From NCBI GenBank assembly GCA_016212295.1, contig JACRGO010000127.1:1-21150 (forward strand): a stretch of 21,150 nucleotides of DNA, in the 5' to 3' direction. Position numbers and translations under genes: made by a program. Positions 1 through 5,972 of this stretch are shown here, in pieces (the first letter of the stretch is position 1; each line of letters starts with the position of its first letter). The notes beneath the pieces were generated by a model, which did no database searches, was not told the DNA's origin, and worked only from the letters and a program-made list of their open reading frames with translations. This DNA is from Nitrospinota bacterium (GTDB lineage Bacteria; Nitrospinota; Nitrospinia; JACRGO01).

Positions 1-988
1 CCGAAAGCGACAACGTAACGCTCGTTGAAGACGTAGAAGCAGCCCCGCTGTTAATGGATATGGCCGCGCCTGATGGAGCGGTGGTGTCAAGCGTTATCGT
101 ATCAGACGCGGACGCGCTCACATTCCCATCTGCGTCCTTGAACCATGCGTAAACCGTCTTGGTTCCATCCCCACCGCTCATGGTAAAAGAGACGCTCCCC
201 GAACAACTGGTGACGGAATTTAACGCAACCCAGCCTGTGGCCGAGGCTAAGGGCACGGTGGAGGTCTCGGACACGTAATATCCAGTCACGCCCATGTTGT
301 CCGTTGCCGAAAGCGACAACGTAACGCTCGTTGAAGACGTAGAAGCCGCCCCGCCGTTAATAGATATGGATGCGCCTGACGGAGCGGAAATGTCCGGATA
401 ACGAACGGGCCAGACGTAGGATTGAAGGGACTTACTTTGATAGCTCGTGTCTCCGAATCCCATATCGACGTACCACGCGTTGTCCGCAGAGAAGTAGTAA
501 GACGTTCCGGACCAGAAGGAGAAGATCAGGACGTGGATGAAGGGGTGGCCTGTGGGCAGGGCGGGAAAAGTAGCTAAAGTAGGTTTGGAATAGTCCACTA
601 TGCTTCGAAGTTCCTTCCGGTTGGGCAGCCGCCAGTCCGTCTTCCCCGCCCCGCAATTGGAGTAAGTCCCGGAGTTGATACCATTCACGAAATCCAGGGC
701 CTTTTGCCACGTGACCGCTCCATCCGTATCGTAGGTGGTGTAGTTGGTCATGATGCAATTGGCGTCCTTCAGCCACACCAAGCCGGTGAGGTTATCTATG
801 ACAGTCCCGTCCCCTTTGTCCGTGAACCTGGGAGAGGGCCAAGCCACGCCTCGCAGCAAATTGCCATCATCACCAGTTGCGTAACTGGTTGTCTGGCCGG
901 TTTCGGGAAGCTGCACGGAACCGGCGTGGGCAGTAGTTGCGGCTGCGGCAAAAAAGAGCGCGACAACGAGAAAAGTAAATTTCTTCAT
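1..988 (-). CDS. Secreted DUF1566 (Lcl_C-like) protein with C-terminal Ig-like repeats, truncated by window edge
   Basis: The frame is open from an ATG at 988 to the left edge, so only the N-terminal 329 residues are present. A signal peptide (MKKFTFLVVALFFAAAATTA, then HAG) is followed by a DUF1566 domain at about residues 25-200. Its family landmarks are visible: RFTDKGDGTVIDNLTGLVWLKDANC, DWRLPNRKEL, FWSGT and a closing YVWPVRY. From about residue 205 come Ig/Big-like repeats with a 102-residue period; positions 1-40 and 307-346 are almost identical DNA. GGAG stands 8 nt before the ATG. The protein is probably exported and surface-associated or periplasmic. DUF1566 has no established enzymatic role. 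It is a paralogue of the gene at 1362-1997. Confidence 0.85.
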   Translation of the reverse strand, partial: MKKFTFLVVALFFAAAATTAHAGSVQLPETGQTTSYATGDDGNLLRGVAWPSPRFTDKGDGTVIDNLTGLVWLKDANCIMTNYTTYDTDGAVTWQKALDFVNGINSGTYSNCGAGKTDWRLPNRKELRSIVDYSKPTLATFPALPTGHPFIHVLIFSFWSGTSYYFSADNAWYVDMGFGDTSYQSKSLQSYVWPVRYPDISAPSGASISINGGAASTSSTSVTLSLSATDNMGVTGYYVSETSTVPLASATGWVALNSVTSCSGSVSFTMSGGDGTKTVYAWFKDADGNVSASASDTITLDTTAPSGAAISINSGAASTSSTSVTLSLS

Positions 989-1007
989 GGCAAAGTCTCC
1001 AGTTATG

Positions 1008-1043
1008 GGTTCAGGGTTCAAGGTTCAAGGTTCAAGGTTTCAA
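1008..1043. repeat. Tandem heptamer repeat (GGTTCAA)
   Basis: Five consecutive words read GGTTCAG, GGTTCAA, GGTTCAA, GGTTCAA and GGTTTCAA. The period is exactly 7 until the last word, which has one extra T. It lies just upstream of the DUF1566 gene that starts at 988 on the minus strand. Confidence 0.85.
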
Positions 1044-1231
1044 CCGTCCCCCTCAGTTCCTGATTCCAGCCCCCTTGATACTTTGAAATTTTCCGATTCA
1101 AATTAAATTCAGGGTGAATTTGTTCTTTTCCCTATCTCACTGATATATAAGAGAGAACCATCGACTCCTGGACATTGAACTGCGAATGGGGTATAGTGTT
1201 CTTCATTAGCGTCCTTGCCGGTTTCCGGTTC

Positions 1232-1341
1232 ATTCGTAATTCATAATCCGCATTTCGTCATTCGTGAATCGTTCAAACCATTCAAACTGCTTGCTGCCTA
1301 TTATTTAGTGCCTACCCGCAACTCGTAACCCGCAACTCAAA
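1232..1341. repeat. Heptamer arrays (ATTCGTA family and ACCCGCA family)
   Basis: Positions 1232-1273 parse into six heptamers: ATTCGTA, ATTCATA, ATCCGCA, TTTCGTC, ATTCGTG and AATCGTT. Positions 1314-1341 parse into ACCCGCA, ACTCGTA, ACCCGCA and ACTCAAA. A related ATTCGTN array recurs at 3506-3545. Confidence 0.75.
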
Positions 1342-1361
1342 ATGATCAAATCCCCAACAAC

Positions 1362-1997
1362 CTACTGTCCGGCGCGAACGGGCCATACGTAGAAGGCGTA
1401 TATCTTACCCCCTATGCCCACGCCCCCGGCGATCATATCGACGACCCACGCAAAGTTCGTACTGGAGGCAGAGGACGACCCGGACCAGTAGTAGTACAAC
1501 CGAACACCGGTAAAACCCTGTATATTGAGCCAGTCGGCAGTGTTTTGAGCCATATTTGCCAGACTCTCCAGTTCACTAATGTTGGGCAGACGCCAATCGG
1601 TTTGATGGCTGCCCGCGTTACTGGTATCGCCGCAATTATTTCCATTCATCGTTCCGGCGCTGTTCAGTGACGTCACATCTGTGAGTGCAGTTGTCCAATC
1701 CCTGGTAGCATTCGCGCAATTGGCTTTCTTCAGCCAGACTAATCCGGTAAGATTATCCACCACGGTCCCGTTGCCATTGTCCGTGAACCGGGGAGAAGGC
1801 CAAGCCACGCCCGCTCCTATCTCCCCATCTTGCCCCGTGCCGGAACAGGGGATGAAATTGTTGTAACCCGAGGATCCATAACAGGCAGTCTGGCCGGTTT
1901 TGGGAAGCTCGATGGTTCCGGCATGGGCAGATATGGCCCCAGCGAAAACAGCAATAAACGCGGCGATGGCGAGAAATAAAAATTTGAGATTCTTCAT
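1362..1997 (-). CDS. Secreted DUF1566 (Lcl_C-like) protein
   Basis: This is a 211-residue exported protein from the ATG at 1997. Its signal peptide (MKNLKFLFLAIAAFIAVFAG, ending near AHA) is followed by one DUF1566 domain with RFTDNGNGTVVDNLTGLVWL, DWRLPNISELESL, YYYWSGSSS and the closing YVWPVRAG. It lacks the Ig-like repeats of its paralogue at 1-988. I chose 1997 because the signal peptide then lines up with the paralogue and GAGGG stands 8 nt upstream. A longer in-frame start at 2066 also has a strong AGGAGG 9 nt upstream and begins 3 nt after the stop of the preceding gene; it would add 23 residues before the signal peptide. Either way it is probably cotranscribed with the gene at 2070-2579. 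Molecular role unknown. Confidence 0.85.
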   Translation of the reverse strand: MKNLKFLFLAIAAFIAVFAGAISAHAGTIELPKTGQTACYGSSGYNNFIPCSGTGQDGEIGAGVAWPSPRFTDNGNGTVVDNLTGLVWLKKANCANATRDWTTALTDVTSLNSAGTMNGNNCGDTSNAGSHQTDWRLPNISELESLANMAQNTADWLNIQGFTGVRLYYYWSGSSSASSTNFAWVVDMIAGGVGIGGKIYAFYVWPVRAGQ

Positions 1998-2069
1998 ACT
2001 GTCAGCCCTCTTTATTATGTTTATTATGTTTTTGCGTGAGACAAAATATTTTTTAATTTCCTTCATCGT

Positions 2070-2579
2070 TTAGTTCCTCCTCCTGACAATGGTCACCGCT
2101 TTTGCAATATGCTGCGGGATATATGGGAACGGGTTATCACCATCTTTAAGCCCTAACGCATCCACATCCGCCTGCTTCATGAGGAGCACAAAAATTTCAA
2201 ACGTTCCCCCGCGGCCTTTGTCGGGTGATCCCAAATATATATCCGATATTTTAAAGGTCTTATCGGACAATACCTCGCCGCGTCTGTCAATGTGGATTTT
2301 TATGGACTGCTCAGACGTCTCCCTGTGTCCGGCCACGACCTGATATCCATCCGGGAAATGGCCCCTGACAACACCGCTTACTTCTTGAATAATGTGGTCG
2401 GCGACACTGTCCTTTACTGGGCTTTCAATCATAATTTCTGGCCGGAATACTTCCTTTTCGAGCGCCTTGATCTTTACTTCATTTTTTTGGTTCAAATAGT
2501 GCGCCACAAAAACGGTCAGGATACCCAAAATACCAGAAATAACCGCTGCCACAATTGCGCTGCGCATTGAATCCGACAT
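2070..2579 (-). CDS. Small membrane-anchored protein of unknown function
   Basis: The 169-residue product has a single N-terminal membrane segment (about residues 8-28) and a charged linker (QKNEVKIKALEKEV). A compact soluble domain follows at about residues 45-168. It contains a pattern of the form IESPVKDSV...VSGVVRG.FPDGYQVV and, near the end, GGTFEIFVLL. That layout resembles a small beta-sandwich domain seen attached to membrane anchors, but this is inference and I assign no family. The gene is immediately upstream of the DUF1566 gene (its stop lies 3 nt from the alternative start at 2066), so the two probably form an operon. Upstream lies a perfect hairpin at 2614-2640. Confidence 0.75.
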   Translation of the reverse strand: MSDSMRSAIVAAVISGILGILTVFVAHYLNQKNEVKIKALEKEVFRPEIMIESPVKDSVADHIIQEVSGVVRGHFPDGYQVVAGHRETSEQSIKIHIDRRGEVLSDKTFKISDIYLGSPDKGRGGTFEIFVLLMKQADVDALGLKDGDNPFPYIPQHIAKAVTIVRRRN

Positions 2580-2613
2580 ACGCGCCTTCTCCCTCTCTGC
2601 GAATTGAATTAAC

Positions 2614-2640
2614 GTACCGCAGGCGTCCCGCCTGCGGTAC
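2614..2640. repeat. Perfect 12-bp hairpin repeat
   Basis: GTACCGCAGGCG (2614-2625) and CGCCTGCGGTAC (2629-2640) are exact reverse complements around a TCC loop. No T-run follows on either strand, so it looks like a dispersed palindromic repeat and not a terminator. It lies 34 bp upstream of the gene starting at 2579. Confidence 0.85.
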
Positions 2641-2825
2641 CTGGCAAGCCCATTAACACATCATCGTTAGTATATTTCAGGGATCAAGAGCTTATTGCTA
2701 TGCATGCCGCAAAATTTTTCCTTTAATTCTGACATATGAATGTCAATGCCCTCTGCTAATCCGTGAAAATCAGAATAATCCGTGTCATCCGTGTTCTATT
2801 AAAAAAATGTGGATTTTCCTTTTAT

Positions 2826-2873
2826 TGCCAAAAGGCACATTACTCCAGTTTTTGCCAAAAGTCAAGGCAAAAA
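2826..2873. promoter_or_regulatory. Candidate XRE operator (two nested palindromes)
   Basis: Two inverted repeats share the word TTGCCAAAAG: TGCC-AAAA-GGCA at 2826-2837 and TTTTTGCC-N9-GGCAAAAA at 2849-2873. GTCAA/TTGAC (2861-2865, 2874-2878) adds a third overlapping dyad. They lie 47-94 bp before the start of the XRE-type gene. Autoregulation through such sites is common for XRE proteins; here it is inference. Confidence 0.4.
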
Positions 2874-2919
2874 TTGACCATTTGTTGACTGGAGGGGATT
2901 TTCCTTTTAGTTTGTTATT

Positions 2920-3375
2920 ATGAAAAAGGAAATAGGCGAATTTTTAATGGAGAGACGGAAATCTATTCCCAAAATGACCATAGGAAAACTAAGCATGTTG
3001 ACAGGGCTCAGCGCCTCGGTGCTCAGCAGGTATGAGACCGGAAAACGAAGACCAGGACCGGAGGCCCTTGCCCGGCTGGCCCCCCATTTGAAAGCCACCC
3101 ATCATTACCTTCTTTACCTTGCAGGGCATATAAGCAAGGAAGATTGGGAAAAGGTAAGGGCGCGCCCGGATGAGATGAAGGTTTTTGTCAAGGAGGAAGG
3201 GACACCGTACATTTCAGACCTGGATTATATATCGCGGGAAGAGGAAACATTGATAGCCCGCTTCCGGGCCTTGAAGGCCAATAAGCTGAAAAACGGATTC
3301 ATGAAACTGTTGGAAGGGATCTTAGAGATGAAAAATAATATAAACGACAAAGCCCAAATGACAAATTTCAAATAA
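2920..3375 (+). CDS. XRE-family helix-turn-helix transcriptional regulator
   Basis: The 151-residue protein has an N-terminal HTH_3/XRE domain at about residues 5-65: IGEFLMERRKS, then LSMLTGLSASVLSRYETGKR with the typical SRYETGKRRPGPEAL, and ALARLAPHL. The remainder (70-140) is charged and helical with no recognised sensor domain. A GGAGGGG lies 23 nt upstream, but no close Shine-Dalgarno is seen. It is a likely DNA-binding regulator, perhaps of itself through the palindromes at 2826-2873. The last residues (about 142-151) are encoded by a period-7 repeat array that continues past the stop codon, so the natural C-terminus may have been replaced by intergenic repeat. Confidence 0.85.
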   Translation: MKKEIGEFLMERRKSIPKMTIGKLSMLTGLSASVLSRYETGKRRPGPEALARLAPHLKATHHYLLYLAGHISKEDWEKVRARPDEMKVFVKEEGTPYISDLDYISREEETLIARFRALKANKLKNGFMKLLEGILEMKNNINDKAQMTNFK

Positions 3376-3391
3376 AGCTCAAAATCCAAAA
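3343..3391. repeat. Heptamer array overlapping the 3' end of the XRE gene
   Basis: Seven consecutive heptamers can be read: AACGACA, AAGCCCA, AATGACA, AATTTCA, AATAAAG, CTCAAAA and TCCAAAA. The XRE stop codon (3373-3375) lies inside the array. Similar AAATGACA words recur at 7885 and 10144. Confidence 0.65.
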
Positions 3392-3505
3392 AAAGAAAAA
3401 TGAACCGCCGAGGCGCGGAGACGCGGATGGTTCGACAGCGCTCACCATGGCAAAACTGTCATCCTGTCGAAGGATCACCTGTTCCCAGCCGCCGGTTCAA
3501 TCGGC

Positions 3506-3545
3506 ATTCGTGAATCGTAATTCGTAATTCGTCAATCATAATTCC
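3506..3545. repeat. Heptamer array (ATTCGTN)
   Basis: The words are ATTCGTG, AATCGTA, ATTCGTA, ATTCGTC, AATCATA and a partial ATTCC, in exact period 7. The family is the one found at 1232-1273. It lies about 40 bp before the start of the coiled-coil gene at 3586. Confidence 0.75.
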
Positions 3546-3585
3546 TTCCATTGAACTTTAATTGCCTTCGTGCTACATTGTTTTC

Positions 3586-4092
3586 ATGGGAAACGCCATC
3601 ACATTTGATACTCACGTCTATGTGAAAAAACTCAAGGCCGCCGGTTTCACGGAAGAGCAGGCCGAGGTTCTGGCTTCCACCCAAGCAGACCTGATAGACG
3701 AACGCTTGACCACCAAGCATGATTTAAAAGAGACAGAGGCCGCCCTTAAACGCGATTTAAAAGAGACAGAGGCCGCCCTTAAACGCGATTTAAAAGAGTC
3801 GGAAGCCGCCCTTAAACGCGATTTAAAAGAGTCGGAAGCCGCCCTCAAACAAGACATGAAGGAGTTGGAAACCAGCCTTAAGCGCGACATGAAGGAACTG
3901 GAAACCGGCCTCAAACAAGACATGAAGGAGTTGGAAACCAACCTTAAGCGCGACATGAAGGAACTGGAAACCGGCCTTAAGCACGACATGAAGGAACTGG
4001 AACTGCGCCTGAAACATGATCTTACCCTCCGACTGGGCGGCATGATGGCTGCCTCCATCGCCATGGTGGCCGCGTTGGTCAAGTTGCTGTAA
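3586..4092 (+). CDS. DUF1640-like coiled-coil membrane protein with nine hendecad repeats
   Basis: The product is 168 residues from the ATG at 3586; an upstream TTG at 3562 has no support. The N-terminus MGNAITFDTHVYVKKLKAAG and the following FTEEQAEVLASTQADLIDERLTTKHDL match the DUF1640/CCDC90-like pattern. Nine exact 11-residue units follow, from KHDLKETEAAL to KHDMKELELRL, encoded at 3715-4011. The end is hydrophobic (GGMMAASIAMVAALVKLL), a probable C-terminal membrane anchor. The expected structure is a long, highly charged right-handed (hendecad) coiled coil, likely oligomeric, tethered to the membrane. Function is unknown in bacteria. No strong ribosome binding site is visible. Confidence 0.8.
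   Translation: MGNAITFDTHVYVKKLKAAGFTEEQAEVLASTQADLIDERLTTKHDLKETEAALKRDLKETEAALKRDLKESEAALKRDLKESEAALKQDMKELETSLKRDMKELETGLKQDMKELETNLKRDMKELETGLKHDMKELELRLKHDLTLRLGGMMAASIAMVAALVKLL
3715..4011 (+). repeat. 33-bp tandem coding repeat, nine units
   Basis: Each 33-bp unit encodes one 11-residue coiled-coil repeat. Units 1-4 form one subfamily (K[HR]DLKE[TS]EAAL) and are nearly identical DNA. Units 5-9 form another (K[QRH]DMKELE). Units 5-6 and 7-8 look like a 66-bp duplication, since both alternate KQDM and KRDM. Copy number is likely to vary between strains. Confidence 0.9.
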
Positions 4093-4155
4093 CCCCTCTC
4101 CAGTTTCCAGCCGCCGATTTGCACTTATCGCCCTTCTGGCGGACTTTAAAGAATT

Positions 4156-4275
4156 GAACATCGAACAAGTAAGGGCACGATGCATCGTGCCCCAACGTCG
4201 AACGTCGAAAAAGGAAGAAAGGATTTAAAACGTAAAATGAATTTTTCTTACTTCGATGTTGGACGTTCGATGTTC
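4156..4275. repeat. Foldback heptamer repeat with an inserted palindrome
   Basis: GAACATCGAAC at 4156-4166 is the exact reverse complement of GTTCGATGTTC at 4265-4275, and both are built of period-7 words. The left arm is interrupted by the 20-bp perfect palindrome at 4173-4192; without it the arm would continue as in the right arm (CCAACGTCGAA against CCAACATCGAA). It lies 93 bp before yicC. Confidence 0.65.
4173..4192. repeat. Perfect 20-bp palindrome
   Basis: GGGCACGATGCATCGTGCCC is a perfect palindrome with no spacer. There is no T-run after it. It resembles dispersed GGGCACG-type palindromic repeats and is embedded in the left arm of the foldback at 4156-4275. Confidence 0.8.
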
Positions 4276-4367
4276 AGTTTTTTCCTCTCCTGCATTTAGC
4301 ATCTCGTTGATTTATAAGCTAAAAAAATGGAAATTCCTATACTATATAAGAGATAAGGAGAAATAAT

Positions 4368-5249
4368 TTGATATACAGCATGACCGGTTACGGCAGGGCC
4401 GAATGCCAGGGTGGAGAGATCAGTTGCGTGGTTGAAATCCGCTCGGTGAATAATCGCTTCATGGACGTCTCCGCGAGGCTTCCCAAACGGTTCAACTGTT
4501 TTTCCGATACGGTGAAAAAAGGGCTTAAAAAAAGTTTTTCAAGAGGGTCGTTCGATGTGTCCGTCTCCTTCAACGGCGGGGAAAACGGCAGCGAGCCATA
4601 CCTCAAGCCGAATATTGAATTGGCGAAACAGTATCTGCATTCCGTGGAAACGCTCAAAAGAGAGTTGAACCTGGAAGGCGGAGTGACCCTGGACTCCCTG
4701 CTCTCCCTGAAGGACATACTTTTTTGTGAAAGGGTGGAAGAGGACGTGGAAGCCTGCAAGGGAATCCTTGAGGAAACCCTCGGCCAAGCGGTCCACGCGC
4801 TCAAGGAAATGCGTGCCGCCGAGGGGGAAGCCATCTCCCTGGACATCGCGGCCCGGCTGGAAGGCATAAGAAAAAGGGCTGAAAATATTAAAAGCCAGCA
4901 AGCCAGGATAATTCAGGACTACAGGGACCGGCTGGCGGAGCGTATAAAACTGCTTGCGGAGGAGGCGAACGTGGACCCTGGAAGGATCGCCCAGGAAGCG
5001 GCCATTTTCGCGGAACGGGCCGACATAACCGAGGAGATCACCCGCCTGGAATGCCACATCGACCAGGTGAAAAATCACTTGGCCCAGGGCGGGACCATCG
5101 GCAGGAAGCTGGATTTTATTTTGCAGGAAATGAACCGGGAGGCCAACACGCTGTTATCCAAGGTCCCTGACTACTCTTGTTCCAATGAGGCTATCGAGAT
5201 AAAATGTGAGCTGGAAAAAATGAGGGAGCAGATCCAGAATATTGAATAA
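4368..5249 (+). CDS. yicC: YicC family endoribonuclease
   Basis: This 293-residue protein of the YicC/YloC family is a conserved endoribonuclease implicated in RNA turnover and stationary-phase physiology. The N-terminal YicC-like domain opens with MIYSMTGYGRAE and contains EIRSVNNRFMDVSARLP. The C-terminal DUF1732 region contains RIAQEAAIFAERADITEEITRL, GGTIGRKLDFILQEMNREANT and a final KCELEKMREQIQNIE. The length is typical. The start is TTG, supported by AAGGAG 7 nt upstream and by the conserved N-terminus. It precedes gmk, as in many bacteria, and the two are almost contiguous. A TATACT at 4338 could be a -10 element, but no well-spaced -35 is visible. Confidence 0.95.
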   Translation: MIYSMTGYGRAECQGGEISCVVEIRSVNNRFMDVSARLPKRFNCFSDTVKKGLKKSFSRGSFDVSVSFNGGENGSEPYLKPNIELAKQYLHSVETLKRELNLEGGVTLDSLLSLKDILFCERVEEDVEACKGILEETLGQAVHALKEMRAAEGEAISLDIAARLEGIRKRAENIKSQQARIIQDYRDRLAERIKLLAEEANVDPGRIAQEAAIFAERADITEEITRLECHIDQVKNHLAQGGTIGRKLDFILQEMNREANTLLSKVPDYSCSNEAIEIKCELEKMREQIQNIE

Positions 5250-5259
5250 AGGACATTCA

Positions 5260-5877
5260 ATGAAGAAAAAAAGCCTCACCTTTGTGCTGTCCGCCCCTTC
5301 AGGCGCAGGCAAGACAAGCATATCCAATAAAATCACCGGCCTTGTCCGGAACCTGAAACACTCCATCTCCCACACCACAAGGCCCCCCAGGCCGAATGAA
5401 ATTAACGGCCAGGATTACTTTTTCATCTCCAGGGAGGAATTCCAGGGAAAAATCGACAAGGGAGATTTTCTGGAATGGGCTGACGTTTTCGGAAACCTCT
5501 ATGGCACTTCTGTTGAAAACGTCCAGTGGGCGGAAAAGGAAAACTGCGACCTCCTGTTTGTCATCGACGTGCAGGGCGCCGAAACTCTCAGAAAGCTCAA
5601 GCATCCCGGAATTTACATCTTTCTCCTACCCCCCTCCCTTCATGAACTGAAAAACCGTCTTAATAATAGAAAGGTCAATACGCCTGAGGAAATAGAAAAA
5701 AGGCTGGCGAGGGCCAGGAAAGAGATATTCCATTACAAGGCGTATGATTATGTGCTGGTAAACGAGGACCTGGAAGAGGCTGCTGACCAGGTCCGCTCCA
5801 TAATCATAGCGGAGCGCTGCCGGGGCTCCAGATTCGACCCTTCCCAAGTGGACCTGGACCTCGAAACGCCGGATTGA
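5260..5877 (+). CDS. gmk: Guanylate kinase
   Basis: Guanylate kinase phosphorylates GMP to GDP with ATP in purine nucleotide synthesis, in the cytoplasm. From the ATG at 5260 the product is 205 residues, the usual family size. The P-loop is LSAPSGAGKTS near residue 10. The GMP-binding segment SHTTRPPRPNEINGQDYFF, FLEWADVFGNLYGTS and VIDVQGAETLR are present, followed by the lid region NRKVNTPEEIEKRLARARKE. AAAGGA lies 6 nt before this ATG; a TTG at 5242 that overlaps yicC would add six residues and is less likely. The genes yicC and gmk are separated by 10 bp and are surely cotranscribed. No rpoZ follows; a 28-bp repeat begins at the stop codon. Confidence 0.95.
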   Translation: MKKKSLTFVLSAPSGAGKTSISNKITGLVRNLKHSISHTTRPPRPNEINGQDYFFISREEFQGKIDKGDFLEWADVFGNLYGTSVENVQWAEKENCDLLFVIDVQGAETLRKLKHPGIYIFLLPPSLHELKNRLNNRKVNTPEEIEKRLARARKEIFHYKAYDYVLVNEDLEEAADQVRSIIIAERCRGSRFDPSQVDLDLETPD

Positions 5878-5904
5878 CATAGCGCGGCATGGCCGCAATC
5901 AAAA
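5877..5904. repeat. 28-bp dispersed hairpin repeat, copy 1
   Basis: It starts ACATAGCG at the last base of the gmk stop and contains the core GCGGC-ATG-GCCGC (5 bp stem), ending CAATCAAAA. Copies 2 and 3 are at 8691-8718 and 10102-10129. The upstream ATG candidate for the following VWA gene (5889) lies inside this repeat. Confidence 0.75.
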
Positions 5905-5972
5905 TAAATTTCGATGTAGGATTCGCCAAGAAAAATCTTCCTGCCTTAAATTTAGACATCCCGAAGACCTTT

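Larger units (their letters stand above)
989..1361. other. Intergenic gap with three heptamer-word arrays
   Basis: I see no gene in this 373-bp gap. It contains period-7 repeats: GGTTCAA words at 1008-1043, ATTCGTA-like words at 1232-1273, and ACCCGCA/ACTCGTA words at 1314-1341. The rest is A+T-rich and unremarkable. Part of it must hold the promoter of the DUF1566 gene that starts at 988, but no confident promoter can be picked. Confidence 0.6.
2580..2919. other. Divergent intergenic region with hairpins and palindromes
   Basis: No gene is visible in this 340-bp gap between a minus-strand operon and the plus-strand XRE regulator. It holds a strong perfect hairpin (2614-2640), a small inverted repeat TGACAT/ATGTCA (2730-2745) and a stretch of repeated CCGTG words (about 2758-2797). 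The palindromes nearest the regulator (2826-2873) are listed separately. The sequence GGATTTTCCTTTTA is approximately duplicated at 2811 and 2896. Confidence 0.6.

Noticed and set aside
432-1063. Short open frames on both strands within the first DUF1566 gene
   Set aside because: The true frame runs from 988 to the edge with a signal peptide and DUF1566 motifs; the others are shadows.
1008-1341. CRISPR-like array
   Set aside because: The repeats are 7 bp with no spacers; they are tandem heptamer words. No CRISPR array or cas gene is present in the window.
3618-4124. Minus-strand open frame of 168 residues with repeats
   Set aside because: It is the mirror of the 33-bp coding repeat. The plus strand gives a sensible DUF1640-like coiled coil with a membrane end.
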